DNA of 64,000 bases from Hormiphora californensis (taxonomy: Eukaryota; Ctenophora; Tentaculata; Cydippida; Pleurobrachiidae): positions 2,227,845 to 2,291,844 of the forward strand of contig CM035359.1 in the NCBI GenBank assembly GCA_020137815.1, read 5' to 3'. Shown here piece by piece: positions 1 to 13,900 of the stretch (positions are counted from its first letter, which is position 1; every line of letters starts with the position of its first letter). The notes under the pieces were generated by a model. The model searched no databases and was not told the DNA's origin. It worked only from the letters and a program-made list of their open reading frames with translations. The translations under genes were made by a program, and so were the position numbers.

Positions 1-125
1 CGGAGAGAGAGTCAAGAAAGGTAAAGATCTTGAATGTACGGATCAAATCTAAATACTCAGCCATTCGAAACACACCCGAAACACACGGATACATACCACA
101 TACTGTCTCCTAACTCACTTGGTAG

Positions 126-234
126 CAGGAACCGACCGAAACAAGTAAACAACCAATCAGAACTCGTTATTTAGGTCACGTGACTGGTTATCAGCCAATC
201 AGGGACCAGTATTTCCTGATTCGGTCGGTTCCTG
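126..234 (+). mobile_element. hAT-like MITE copy 1
   Basis: 109-bp non-autonomous element with inverted ends CAGGAACCGACCGAA / TTCGGTCGGTTCCTG and an exact 8-bp duplication CTTGGTAG at 118-125 and 235-242. The core holds GGTCACGTGACT and two CCAATCAG boxes. An 8-bp duplication points to the hAT superfamily. Confidence 0.85.
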
Positions 235-822
235 CTTGGTAGATAAGAAAACCATTGATAGTTCATGGGTTTTATGGGTTATACATAGCATCTACACTTG
301 CTAGTCGGGCATAATACATATCTCGAATATTCCATACATTTGGGAGTGAAAACACGAGCTGACCATATAAACAGCTGACCTCTAAACGATACAATTTCTA
401 GAGACAGCTATACAATAGTCACATACACACACATACAAATATTATTTTGTGTTAAAGCAAGCCAATATATGGCTTTCACACTGGGCAAGATTAATCAGTT
501 TCATATATATTCAGAATAGCAGGTGTTTAGAGTATTCAACCAGTGATTTCCACTTTTTAAAAATCTGTCAGGTGACCCCGTTTTGAACTGAACGCAACAG
601 TCATATCGAGGGCCCCACCAGACAGTGTGGAAATCTAGGTTGATGGTGTTTAGGGGTGGGGGGGGGGGTACGATGTCCCCTCTCTTTTTTCCCTGAGTAA
701 ACGAAGCGCACATGACATAATCGTGATCAGAGAGGACAGCGCAGGAGGGGGATAAAAGAGGGGATATCATATACCCAAAGCGGGGGTAGGGAAACACAAG
801 AGGCGGGTCAGAAAAGGGCTAC
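235..822. other. No gene seen
   Basis: AT-rich to about 600, then mixed sequence with a short G run (657-668). No supported coding exon. Confidence 0.5.
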
Positions 823-881
823 TCATCGCTCGGTCCAAGCTGACACTACCATAACAACAATCGGGTTGCCAGCCTGGTATA

Positions 882-1193
<312 letters not shown>

Positions 1194-1429
1194 TCTCACA
1201 CACCAGGTCTGTGGGACAGTGTCAAGATTTGAACCAAGTGGTACAGCGCCTATTATGTTCTCTTCCGACACCCGACCTCCTCCGAACATGATGAAGGCGA
1301 GAGGGTGAAACGGGTTTTTGGGCCGTCACAAAAACACACGCAAACCCGCAAACCCGTCACCCACCACCAGCTTCCAGCTGCGGCATAGAAAGATAATGGT
1401 GTGTGTATGTGATATATATTCTCTGTCTC

Positions 1430-1555
1430 TTTCTTAGTCTCTCTCTCTCTCTCTTTCTATCTGTCTCCGGGTGTCTCTTTCTTAGTCTCTCTCTGTCTTT
1501 CTCTCTGTCTCCGGGTGTCTCTTTCTTAGTCTCTCTCTCTTTCTATCTATCTCCA
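1430..1555 (+). repeat. Pyrimidine tandem repeat, about 45-bp unit
   Basis: Three units of TCTTTCTTAGTCTCTCTC followed by CTGTCTCCGGGTG. Confidence 0.8.
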
Positions 1556-1622
1556 AGGTCGAACTATCGATGGGAATCTACTCTCTCGTCTACACTCTAC
1601 AGTCTACACACACCATATGTTC

Positions 1623-1731
1623 CAGGAACTGACCGAAACAAGTAAACAACCAATCAGAACTCGTTATTTAGGTCACCTGACTGGTTATCAGCCAATCAGG
1701 GACCAGTATTTCCTGATTCGGTCGGTTCCTG
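1623..1731 (+). mobile_element. hAT-like MITE copy 2
   Basis: Same 109-bp family; the CACGTG core is changed to CACCTG here. Flanks share CACACCATAT but no clean 8-bp duplication remains. Confidence 0.8.
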
Positions 1732-1849
1732 CACACCATATATCTGTTCTTTGCCGCACATCTGCCCGTCATGTCGGACATATAGTTTCCCTGATTTCTA
1801 TACCTTTTTATTGCCAAAGGTTTTGTGTGAAACGTTGCCAGCAGTGAAA

Positions 1850-2763
1850 ACTGTATAGCAACGGTTTGGACGGGGGGATTGTTTAGGGGCAAAATAATCT
1901 GAAGGTTGTACGGTTTTCACTCAAGTTAATATATTAAACTAACGTAAATCACGGTACTCTAATTGAGAAAAAAGAACTGTTTGGTAAAAGATCAAGGGCA
2001 CGCCGCCAAATAAAATAGTTTTTTTAGTTAACACACACACAGAGATAACTTTAGTATACTAGAATGAAGCAACACACACATTTTATATTAAAATTCAAAA
2101 AACTCAAAAATAACAACCCGAATAAAAAAGAGAATACAATATCCGGATTCTGTAACTTAAACACTGACAAATAAGAAAAAAAAGAGAACTCTAGCTCTCT
2201 CCCTCTCTTTCTGAAACCGCTCATACTTTTTTCAAATAAGGTTTTTCCCCAAAAAGTTATAGAAAAGGAGCATGTTAGAGAAAGAGAGGGGGCGGCGGCG
2301 TAGATGGGATATAGCAATAGCAAATATAATAAATGTGTGCGTGTACACGATTCCCAATACAAATATATATATCCTACTAATAATATAATAATACATGTAA
2401 ACCTGAATAGTAATAATAACAATTTAACAACTCACTGCGTACTTAAATAACTATAGTTTTATCCCAAGAAGATGGTCGATTATAATTTCACGTTTTGGAG
2501 TTGATCGTGTTATCATGTTAACACCTAATGTACGCAATGGTTTGTTTTTCGTTTTCGTTCACCGTGTATGTTCCTAAACGCGGCGACACCAAACCAAAAG
2601 TGTGAGTGAAGCAGGGATATATATATTCCTAATTCTCATTTTGCAGGTTTTGGTTCAGCGTGCCGGTAAGGACGGTGAGAATTGTTGACCTGTCTGAGTA
2701 GCTAACTGGCAGAGCTGGTTGAGTGACGTCATTACAAACAATGACGTCATCACGTGTAATGAT
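1850..2763. other. No gene seen; TGACGTCA pair at the right end
   Basis: AT-rich DNA; TGACGTCA at 2724-2731 and 2742-2749, next to CACGTG at 2751. Confidence 0.5.
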
Positions 2764-2872
2764 TAGGAACCGACCGAAACAAGTAAGCAACCAATCAGAG
2801 CTCGTTATTTAGGTCACGTGACTGGTTATCAGCCAATCAGGGACCAGTATTTCCTGATTCGGTCGGTTCCTG
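2764..2872 (+). mobile_element. hAT-like MITE copy 3
   Basis: Full-length copy with an intact GGTCACGTGACT core. It sits inside a cluster of TGACGTCA sites (2724-2731, 2742-2749) and related ACGTCA sequence near 2890. Confidence 0.8.
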
Positions 2873-3370
2873 GTCATTACATCGTGATTACGTCACCTGT
2901 AATGATTCACCACAGTTCTATCAGCTTACTAACACGTCAAGGAAAGAGAGAGCCCAGCTCATAATAACTGATCATTAAAAAAACACACACACGACTGGAT
3001 TTTCTCTCTCTCTCCTCGCTCTTACCATTGCTAGTCTCATATATCAGATGGAATATAACACAGAGCCGCAAGATGATCAGAGAAGGGAGAGAGAGATAGT
3101 AAACAGGTGATACACACACCACCTTGCCCTTTGTATCTCTTTTTCTGTAGCTAAATTATCTTAATATAGTATGGACGCTAAACTGGTACTAAAAATCACG
3201 GCACACATTTCAGCTTACTTCACTGCTGGTTAAAATTCAAATAAGCTCCCAGCTCCCAGCTGAGTAATTATCATAACATATCAGGGTCTCTCTCTCTTTT
3301 TCTGTCTCGAATAGTTTATCTCTCTGGGAACATACATAACCACCCACAGGGGGGGGGGGCAGCTCCCTTT

Positions 3371-3756
3371 CTAATCACTCCGAGTGATAGTTGCCATGGG
3401 ACTAATCGTTGCCATGGGAGCAAGGCTGGGTGGTAGACTGGCCAGGGGTTCCAGGGGTGGCTCTGGTTTACTCTCCACTAAACCCACCAGTGACTCAGCC
3501 TTGTTTGGGAAGCTAATCATGGCATGAGCACGGCTGATATGAGACTTGAGGTTGTACTTGAGCCCGAACAACATTCCACAGACATTACATCGGAACGGTT
3601 TTAACTTTAAGTGCACGTTGTTAAAGTGCCGTTTGAGATTTTGGGCCCGGGAACTCCCTCGGAAGACCTTGCCGCACACATAGCAGCCCACGTGTTCCAT
3701 ATGGGAGGCTTGCCGGTGGTTGTTGTGGGATCCAATTAGGACGTTGAACCGGTCGT
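3371..3756 (-). CDS. Alternative terminal exon C, two C2H2 zinc fingers
   Basis: Acceptor ...CACCCACCAG precedes ACGACCGG; A plus AC makes Asn, then DRFNVLIGSHNNHRQ. Finger 1 is C-x2-C-x15-H-x4-H starting CYVC, finger 2 is C-x2-C-x12-H-x4-H starting CNVC, with linker HLKLKPFRC. After the fingers comes a Pro/Ala/Thr tail with repeated LAPMATISPMATI and a stop at 3371. A full hAT-like MITE sits about 45 bp upstream of the acceptor (3802-3910), which may place the branch region close to transposon sequence. The ATG at 3700 is internal and not the likely start. Confidence 0.75.
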
Positions 3757-6700
3757 CTGGTGGGTGTTGTTGTTTGTGAAAATATCAAATATATATTGCG
3801 GCAGGAACCGACCGAAACAAGTAAACAACCAATCAGAACTCTTTATTAAGGTCACGTGACTGGTTATCAGCCAATCAGGGACCAGTATTTCCTGATTCGG
3901 CCGGTTCCTGATATTGCGGACAGGAATAGACTGCTGGGTATAACGAGGGAGAGAGAAAAACGAACAAAACACAGTTTGACAGACTTATTAAATGTGTAGA
4001 CAGGGCAAAACAGAGGAATTTGAATGATTTATTATATGAATCGGCAGAGAAAAAGGGGGGGGGGAGGTTGAAGGGGAAATGGGGTATTAACTTATTAAAT
4101 GACTCAATTTATTTGTTAAATGAAGTTTTATCATCAGCTTAATAAATGAATTCAATGACGTCACAAAACGACGTCACATATTGTGATATAACCAACCATG
4201 AAATCAGTACTGCAGAGCTGTACTGTGTTGAATCTCGCTCATCATTTCAAGAACATACTCGCAGAGAAAATATCGACTTCCTCTCGCTCTCTTTGGTTGT
4301 TGTATATAAATAATTTACTTTGAATATAATTATATAGATCTGAATATTACAATAACAAACACGAGTGTTTTAGAAAACAATTGTTTCACTACCAGTGGCC
4401 TGGTAGATCGTCAGTTCCGATAATGAAATATCAACAAGCAAACAAATTTTTTTTTTGGGGGGAAAAATTATTAAAAAGGAATAACAATCAAATTTATGTC
4501 TTCTTCCTCTACAGATAGAGCAGGTTATAGTCCACACTGTCATCAACTCGACAAGGACGCCTTCCTCGGTATCCTCTAAGACTGATGATGGTCGTCTTCA
4601 ACAGGCAAAATGCTAGCCTTTGTCTGATGTATCGAATAGTATCAGCATAGGTGTTTTTGTTTCGGGTACTGAGACTTTTTGCAATTTGTTTGTACAGTCT
4701 ATCCGCGTCATCACCCATTGCACCAGAAGTGGAGAATACTACAGGTGTGAAGGTGGCCTTCTCAACCTGAATTACCCGGTCCATATAGTTCCTCTTCTTT
4801 TCCTCCTCGTGTCTCCTCAACGTTTTCTCCACTGGTTTTGACCTGTTCGATGGAGCTCTTGAATTGAACACTCTGATGTCAAGGAAACATTTTTCTAAGG
4901 GATTGTCCCATATTCCAAGTGCAGCCACATCCAACCTGGCATCATTTGCTGTAATTGCTGTCTTGTGGTCGAATTCTTCTCCGGTGATAGGCAGAAGTCG
5001 GGGCTCTGTTGTTACATCCTTGCAACCTGCTTCCTCAAGCAAGTTTGCAGTCAAATCACGGATCTGATTGTGCCTCATGTGGACATATCCACCTTTAGGA
5101 CAAGTAAGGCAGTGTTCGATCCCATTAATCTGCCCACAGGCACATCTGTTTGGGACACCTGGGATTGGGAAACTGTATCGGAGAGCAAGAGAGTCTCTAA
5201 ACTCCTGCTTATTTAAGGTGAATCCGTGCTCTGACAAGGGAAGGGAAGTTAGCCATGTAGATGCTCCTCTCTTACAGTGTTCCTCATGTAGTCTCAGTTG
5301 ATTTGGTGTCATCTGTTTCCTCAACTCCTCCATCACTTCTGTGGATGCAGTACGTTTTTGGGATGTTATTTTCTCTCGTGCCTTTCGCAACTCAGCTTCA
5401 ACTTGTTCGCCTCTTGAACTATCAATACTTATTTTCTGTTCTGTGATCAGTTGTGTGAGGGGAAAAGTAGCAATGCGGGATCTTTCGTATTCAGCATCAG
5501 CCTGAATTGTGGGATTATCGATACCCAAACCACCGTTCCTCGCCGGGAGTCTGAACACATCCCTGAGAAACTCAGAAAAATGGGTACCAATCAACACAGG
5601 AAGGAGTTTGGTACGGATTGCATCCTCCAGCGGGCAAACAAATCAATCCCTGCTCCTTTAGAAACATTTTAATAGCATGAACTTCCGGTCCTGCAACTGT
5701 AGAAGAACAGCTGAATGTCCCCTGCAACAAAAGTGTCTACAAAAAGGTGTGATCTACGAGGCCAGTGTAACAACACAAACTGGAACATCCAGCTACGTTG
5801 GTCTTACGGAAAATCAATTCAAGACCAGATACAATGCACACCAGAGCAGCTTCAGGAGGGAAAATGCGAGGAAGTCAACTGAACTGTCGAAACATGTATG
5901 GGAATTGAAGGACAGTAACACCGACTTCACCATACAGTGGAAGGTTATTGACAGAGGGCACCCACCCAATGGACCCACACAATCGTGCGACCTCTGCACC
6001 ACGGAGAAAGTACAAATACTGGAAAACTCCAAGAGGACGGATATAACCCCCCTGAACAAGCGCTCGGAAGTTGTGGGAAAATGCAGACACACCCGGAAGT
6101 TCATGCTATTAAAATGTTTCTAAAGGAGCAGGGATTGATTTGTTTGCTTGTTGATATTTCATTATCGGAAGTGACGATCTACCAGGCCACTGGTAGTGAA
6201 ACAATTGTTTTCTAAAACACTCGTGTTTGTTATTGTACAGTACTCCAGGAAAATTTCATTGCCCTGTCGAGTTCTCCTGAGGACGCAATCCCCACAAATC
6301 ACAGTGATAGATCTGAATATTATATATTATCAGGAACCGACCGAAACAAGTAAACACCCAATCAGAACTCGTTATTTAGGTCACGTGACTGGTTATCAGC
6401 CAATCAGGGACCAGTATTTCCTGATTCGGTCGGTTCCTAATATATTATATATATAGCCGCTCTAAAACACAGAATTAAATTAATTAATTGACACACGTCC
6501 TGTACGCTAGTTGCATCACTAGGCTAACTTAACACACTTCTTTACTTCTTGCAACAACTATTTAATATCTGTTCACGACAGATTTGTATATATATCTATC
6601 TGAGCTAGAAATTAAGGTAGATGGGACTATTATAATTCTCACTCTGCTTTCTCTTTCTCTCTCTCTCTCTGTCTGACCAAGTTTGGTTTGGGATTATCAA

Positions 6701-7928
6701 TTTTCTCTCTTTTAGTTTTGAGCTTTTCTTCTCTCTGCTGCTATATACATGCAGCCAACTAGAACATTATATCAGTCTTCTTTACTATATTCCCTCTCTA
6801 TGCCTCTCACCCTCTCTCTCTGTCCCACTCCCTCTGTATCTCTTTCTCTCACCCTCTCTCTCTGTATCTCTTTCTCTTTCTCTCTGTCTCTCTTTTCCTT
6901 TTCCTTTTACCACATCCACAAGTCTCCATATATCTGGAATATACTCCACACACACAACACACACATAACATCTGGTACAATCTGGTCTATACTCTATATA
7001 TAATTCTGTATATATATAACAATATATATAACAGAAGCTCTATCATTTTCATAAGAATCAATGTTTGAAGATTCAAGAATGAGTAAGGAGATGCGACTTC
7101 AGATAAGCATTAAGTCCAAATCTCTTGCCGCATATGAAGCACTGATAAGGTTTCAGCTTCAGGTGAACCAAGTTTATATGACGTTGGAGGTTCCGTTTGT
7201 TTCCTCCCAGGAATTTTCTCCCGCACACTGGACAGGCGTATGTCGCTAGAAGGTGTTGTTTGATTCAGTTTTTATTTGTAACGGTGGCGATATTTGTTGT
7301 GGATTGTTCATACTCTCTGTATAATCATCAGAGTCATTGTAATCTCCAGAGAGTGAACAATACGACCCGGTACTACCGGTACCACCAAGTAGACGCTTTC
7401 TGAGTCTGCAGCGCTGCTGTGCCTCTCTGTTCAGCCTGCGCCGTCGATCTTTCCTGTCTTCCAGCTGCTGTTGCGTTGGCGCGGCGGCAGAGGGGGGTAG
7501 AGCGGCGTTGGCGGCGGCATTGAGGGGTTGAGGAGGATTTCACCTGAGTAGAGAGTCTCTCAGCGGTGCATTGGTATATTGTGGTACACGGAATAAGAGT
7601 AGGGAGAGAGGGTTGGTTGGTGATATGGCAGCATGCAGCATGCGACAGTATAGAAGTTGTGCGCGCGGGCAGAGAGCCGCGCACACGAGAAGAGATAATA
7701 ACACTTTCAACAGATCCAAGACACTTTTCTGCTAGTTGTGAGGTGATGTTGCAGTTTTGTCCCAATTCTCTCGAGTGACCCCACTCCTGTTTCTTAGTCG
7801 CTTACAGCTGTAGTAGTAGTAAAGGGAAAGGAGAGCAGGCGAAAATTGAGAGTGAGAGCACGGGAATGAGATCCACAATTGTAGACGTGTAGGGAAAGAG
7901 GGAAGGAATGAGAAAGAGACAAGTGAGC

Positions 7929-7977
<49 letters not shown>

Positions 7978-10900
7978 AGTAGAGTTAGTCGTTAGCCGAG
8001 AGAAGAGTAAACTCTACGATCAGATAGATCTAGCTCCTCGTCACTTTCCTAGAGGGGCCTCGCGAACTCTACGTCTCAGCGTCTCTGTTTGGCGGCTCTC
8101 TCTCCTTTGATACGGAGTCTCGTCGCCGACGCCTCGATCTATCTCTTTCATACCCCCCCCCCCCTTACCTACCCCTCTGTCGCGCCTAAAGAAAAGCTTG
8201 TAACTGAAACGTACAGTTCCCCTCTTCCCTCCTCTCAATTCTCAATACCAACACAACCGCCCCTATTTTGTAGAAGATGAAACAGCAGATGCAAAGGATA
8301 TAAGTAAAGTGTATGAGAGAGGAAATAGAGTATGAGAAAGATATTGAGAGAGAAGAGGAGAAGAGAGATAAAGAATAGATGTGAGACAACACACAGAAAG
8401 GATAGAGCACTGGAAAGTCACTGTGTACACGTGAGAGGTAATGGTACACATGGTCCTGTGAATCTCTACTTCTCTCTCTCTCCGCTCAGTTTCCATCTCT
8501 TCTCTCTCTCTCATTATCAGTGAGGTATCTTTCTACCACTCATCTCTCTCTCTCTCTTTTTCTCTTTTTCTTTCTCTATCCATTTCTCCCTGGAGTAGTC
8601 TCTGAACTGGAACTATCTTTATCTAATCTCTCTCTTCGTTAACCCGCTAATCACCTTTCCCTCCTTATCTTAGATCATGGTCAATGTGAAGTGACATGTG
8701 TGAAGAAAGAAGGGAAAAAAAAGTAGAACTAAATTCTTTACTCTGTAAAGATAAAGTAAACTCTTTCTCTGACTCTCTCTTTTTCCTCATTTATTCTTCC
8801 TCCCTTTTTCTCTTCTAGTGCCACTTACTCGCCTGGAGTCATAAATCTCTGAACTGGAACTAGGTCTTTTATCTAATCTCTCTGCTTCGTTAGTACCCGC
8901 GAAGCAGCACTTTCCCTCCTTATGCTTTGAGATAATGGTCAACATGTGAAGGTGGCATGTGTGAAAGAAGAAAGGGGGGAGCAGAGAAGAGATAGAAACT
9001 AAATTCTTGTAAACTCTGGAAAAAGATAAATGTACTAACTTATAATAGCAACGTCATTAAAATCAAAAAAAAAATAAAAAAAAAAAAGCTAGTAAACTAT
9101 CCACATAGACCGATCTATGATTTAAGATTTGTTTGATTTGAGTGTAAAAGAGATATCACCTAAACGCTATTTCGCGCTCATATGTATACTTTTCGCGACG
9201 TTGTTCCACACTGGATGTTGTTTGTTGGCCTTGCCTACTAGCAGGGTACGATGAAAAGGAAATTGGGGTCAGAAATGCTTGAGGTCGGCAAAATGAGAAA
9301 AACAAAAAAAGTTTACCAACTGGACCGGAGGGAGGGTAGGAAAATATGAATCTGTAGAATTATTCTATGGATTTTCCATTAAGAACTAGAAAAGTCCAAT
9401 ACATTCTAACCCGTTCGCTTCTCCCCTTTCTAAGAACGCAGTGTCAACGCTTTCTCTCCCTTTCTAAACCCAGTGTCAACCTCCTCCTTTCTCCAGATTA
9501 ATGACGACATCTGATCACCATTATGACGTCATAATTAGGAGCTGATAAGCTGAACCAAGACGTCATTGTGCCGGGTGCTCATGTGATGTTTCAACTGCTT
9601 CTTCTGCCCAAATGCCGCTCCACACAGCGCACAGTTATACCTCCTCAGCCCCAAGTGAATGACGGAAATGTGCCTGTCGAGAGATGACTTGAAGCTGAAA
9701 CTCTTGAGACAGTGGGCACATTGGAAGGGTCGGGCACGGATCGGTGTCCCTCTTCTTCCCCTCTGCTGCTGCTCCTCCTGGTCACCTGTTAGTTGGTCTG
9801 TGTTTATCTGTCTCTCAAATATTGAGAGGGAGTAATCACCTGGATATCAGATCTCTGGACATTTCATCAGGATCACCATTATATTGGAACACGGAGCATT
9901 TCGTAGAACATAGAGAATCGTTTTGGAGCATTTCGTAGAACATAGAGAATCGTTTTGGAGGAATTCGTAGAACATAGAGAATCGTTTTGGAGCATTTGGT
10001 AGAACATAGAGAATCGTTTTGGAGGAATTCGTAGAACATAGAGAATCGTTTTGGTCTTTCATTGGGAAACGGAAACTTAAAATTTGGAGATATGGAACAC
10101 TGAAGATCTTTTTGAATTCGATCAAAAACATAAATAATTGATTATTTTGTATTTCTTCCTCTCAAAAAAGATGACACTAATAAAATCAGATTAGTTTTTT
10201 AGTTGATTCATCACATGAAGTAACTCTTTTGTAAGGAGGTCACGAGTTTTTATGATGCAAGAATCATTTCGCAATAGTTGTAACGTCATTTCATGAATAC
10301 CTACAATGAAGGAGTGAAGATATCGTGAATGACGAGGTGCGGTAGAGAGAGAGAGAGATGAAGAAGGGGGAAAGAAGGAGAAGAAAAAGGGGGCGGAGAA
10401 AAGGGGAAAGAATGGGGCCCTTTTGGGGGGCAAGCACCGGGGGTTTAAAAAAAAGAGAGGGAAGAAGAACCCAAAAGGGGGGAAAAGATTAAAAAGGAAA
10501 GGGGGGGGAAAAAGGGGAGGGGAAAATTTTAATTAAATTCTGGGTTCCTGGCCATCCCCCCAAAGGGGGTTCAAGGATTACACACACAAACTAGGGGGTT
10601 CATCTTTTTTCCAGGTTTTTCCCAAACTCTGTTTCATCTATCTATCTTTCTCTCTATCTCTCTCTTTATCTCTCTCTCAGTATCTCTCTCAGTATCTCTC
10701 TCTATCTCTCTCTATCCTCCTCTCTCTTCTAAGTTCTCCAGTATCTCTCTCAGATCTCTATCTTCTGGTTTTTCCTTATCTCTCATTCCCTATTTGGACA
10801 AATGTCCTAAAATGCGGGGGAATGATCATGCTTCATGAAGAAAACCCCCATCTCTCGTGCCCCTTTTTTCCCCCCTAAAACCCTCTTGCACTTCTTTCAC

Positions 10901-13900
10901 ACAAAAACTTTTACTGGATAAAAAATGATTTGAATCATTGTGCTCCACCCCTTTTCTTTCTCTTCCCCTCTTTGGGCAGTGATGTAATGCACTTCATTCT
11001 AAACCCTGCAGATATCATCTCAACCACGGTCTTCTAATTTCCAAAATAAATCCCAACTATCGTTCTATATTAACCCTTCCCTTTAACTCCGGGATAAACT
11101 CATCAACGAATTACCGCCTGTGAAATTGTGTGTAGGAACCTGAGAGTGTAAATTTGGGCTAATTGGGTACCGCACACCCTTTATATCATTGTCACATATC
11201 TCGCTCTCCTTCTCTCTCCTTCTCTCTTGATGAAACAACACCAGTCACGTGAGTCATTAGATCATGTACTCCTTCATAAAGATATCTATCACGTGAATGT
11301 TGCCACAGTACTCCCTTCCGCAAACACACCACTCCCCCGCTCGAGAGAAGAAGAGATACCGAGAGATGAGAATATGTGAAAGAGATGATAGAGCGACGAG
11401 CGAGCGCTCGATCTAAGAGGTAGTAGAAGTACATATATATATAATCTCTCTCTCTCTCTCGCTCTCTGCTCTGCTATTTTCGATCTCTATTCTCTTCCCC
11501 CTCTTGGACTCCCTGGTCCCTTCTTTTTACCCTCAATTAATGAAGTGGAAAATGGTCTCTCTCTGATCAGGTTCACACACACACACCCACAGGCGAAAAG
11601 GGGGGCATCACCACTAAGCTGCACACAAAGCAAACCTAGGTTTATGGCAGCTACCCCCTCTCTCCTCCTTCTATCTATGATATATCAACTCAAAAAGGAA
11701 AAGGAACCAATCATATTTCCATTGCTTCTTTTAAAATTCTTACTGTTTTCACTTAGCAATCAGGTTCGATGAGATAGGTATCGGAAAAGTTCAAACTTTT
11801 CAACATAATTTTAAACAAATTAATTTGAGGCTGAATGCTGATAAAGATGTAGTTATAACATCGAAACTGTTCCTGAACAATAAAATCACCTCGTTTTTCT
11901 TTTTGCCACCTCAATTGAAACCGGAAGGAGATATCATTTCCGTCGATTGATAAACAATAATAATTACTGAGCTACTATCTACTCCGAAGTGGCAGTCCTA
12001 ATTCCTTTTTTACAACTTTAAAACACGTGTCTCTCTGTATTACAATCCTTCATTCTCTCCCCCTCTCTCCCTCTCTTTCCCCTTCTATCTCTTTCTCTCT
12101 CTGAATGCCTCAATAGTGACACGAGGCAGCATAATCAGTAAAGGAGAGGCAGAGAGAGAGAGGCAGAGAAAGGGAGAGAGAGAGAGAGAGGGAGATAGAC
12201 TGTGAGATGGAGAAAGAGAAAGAGAGATGGAGAAATAGAGAAAGAGTAACTGCTACGTGTCACTCGCACACGATGCACCACAAATCCCACAATTCTAGAA
12301 GAAGGAGGAAGGGCTTATACATTCTTTTAAGAAGGACTGAGAGTTTATAAATGTTGGACCAGGGAAATTATTAAAGATTCTTGTTATTTGAGAAAAAGGA
12401 GTTACTATTTTAGAGTAAGAAGATATATCCCAAAAGTAAGCATTACTGAATGTTTTAGTATACTAACCAAAAGTTAACCAAAAGTTAGTCAATTTTTGCT
12501 TTTTTTAAAATGGTAACCCACATTAAAATCGGCCTATTACTACTTTATATAATTCATATTTAACCCATTTAATCCCTCAACCTTCACAGCTACTACATCC
12601 TGTCCCGCCCGTTTCCCTACCTAACCCATCTGGCATCCGCTCTGTTTGTTTTGTGGTTACTCAATTCAACTCTGTATTTAGGGGTTACTCAATTTAACTC
12701 TGTATTTTGGGGTTACTCAATAACTCTTTGTTTAGGGGTTACTCAATTCAACTCTGTATTTTGGGGTTACTCAATTTAACTCTGTATTTTGGGGTTACTC
12801 AATAACTCTGTATTTTGGGGTTACTCAATTTAGGGGTTACTAAATTTTGGGGTTTCTAAATAACTCTGTATTTTGGGGTTACTCAATTCAACTCTGTATT
12901 TTGGGGTTACTTAATTCAACTCTGTATTTAGGGGTTACTCAATTCAACTCTGTACCATGGCTGCACCTTATCTATCACACGGGGGGAGTTGAATCGAGTT
13001 CACTCCCTGGTATTTAGTGAACAAATTAAGCCGACTGAAGATATATTATAGAGAGCTATGAGCTCTCAAAAGTTTAAATTTCCTAATGAAATTTGCGATT
13101 AGCTCTCTCACCTCCCCATTTCTGAGTCGCCTCTCCCTCTATCTTCTCTATCTAATACACAACACCCAACCTCCCCCTCTCTCTCTTTGATTCACTCTAA
13201 AAGGTAGTAAAACGAACACATAACTCCCATTTTCTTATCTCGATTGAAGAGTGTTGTGGGTTGTGACCAATGGGAACTCTCCGCTCCGGTCACGTGACCC
13301 TAACTCAAAGCTCGGTATGTGGTCACGTGACTACAATAGAGCACCTCCATTGGTCAAAAGGTGTGTCACGTGACCTGCCCAACATAGTGTTTCTCTTATC
13401 ACTAACTAATTACTCTCTCTCTCTCCCTCCTTTGGGCTATGAATCACTGCCCAAAGAAATAGAGAACCAAGGTAGCACACTGTTTTATTCGACCCGAGAG
13501 AGGGAGAGAGGGGAGTTATAGGAACATCACGAGCATAGTAATATTAGAGTCTGGTACGAAATAGTCCCATGATCACGGTCTGGACCGTATCTGGGGTATA
13601 TATAATGACAGTAAACTCTAGCTCAAACATAATGATTTGCATCGAATATATAATACAGGGTGTTTTTTATATGATCGAGTCACATCCAAAAACGCCATAA
13701 TTCTCTCCAAAAACTATGTGTCGTCTAGATGTGTCATGATTATCTTCTCATTTTCCCATCATGTACCCGGATATCGCGGTTTGCGGGGCACTGTGAGAGG
13801 TGCATGCTCGGTTTCACAGTGGTTTGTGGTCCCACAGTCCCTCACATACGGGTAAATGAGGCTCTCTTTTTTCTCTCTCGTTATCTTGCTACCCAATTCC

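Larger units (their letters stand above)
4334..6322 (+). mobile_element. Penelope-like element fragment (GIY-YIG) with inverted arm, 16-bp duplication
   Basis: A GIY-YIG ORF lies between inverted arms: left arm 4350-4447 plus 5644-5688, right arm 6093-6236, nearly identical over about 143 bp. The unit is bounded by a 16-bp direct repeat ATAGATCTGAATATTA at 4334-4349 and 6307-6322, taken as the target duplication. The left arm is split by a LINE insertion (4448-5633). A partial inverted copy at one end and a long target duplication are known features of Penelope-like elements. No reverse transcriptase part remains, so the copy is 5'-truncated and not autonomous. Confidence 0.72.

Noticed and set aside
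7373-7765. 130-residue minus-strand ORF (MGQNCNITSQ...)
   Set aside because: Frame overlaps the GC-rich region and a better coding-like frame; no motif.
11270-11345. Minus-strand CVCGREYCGNIH as a fourth zinc-finger exon
   Set aside because: Cysteine spacing is C-x-C, no histidine pair at finger distance and a stop follows; no phase-1 acceptor.
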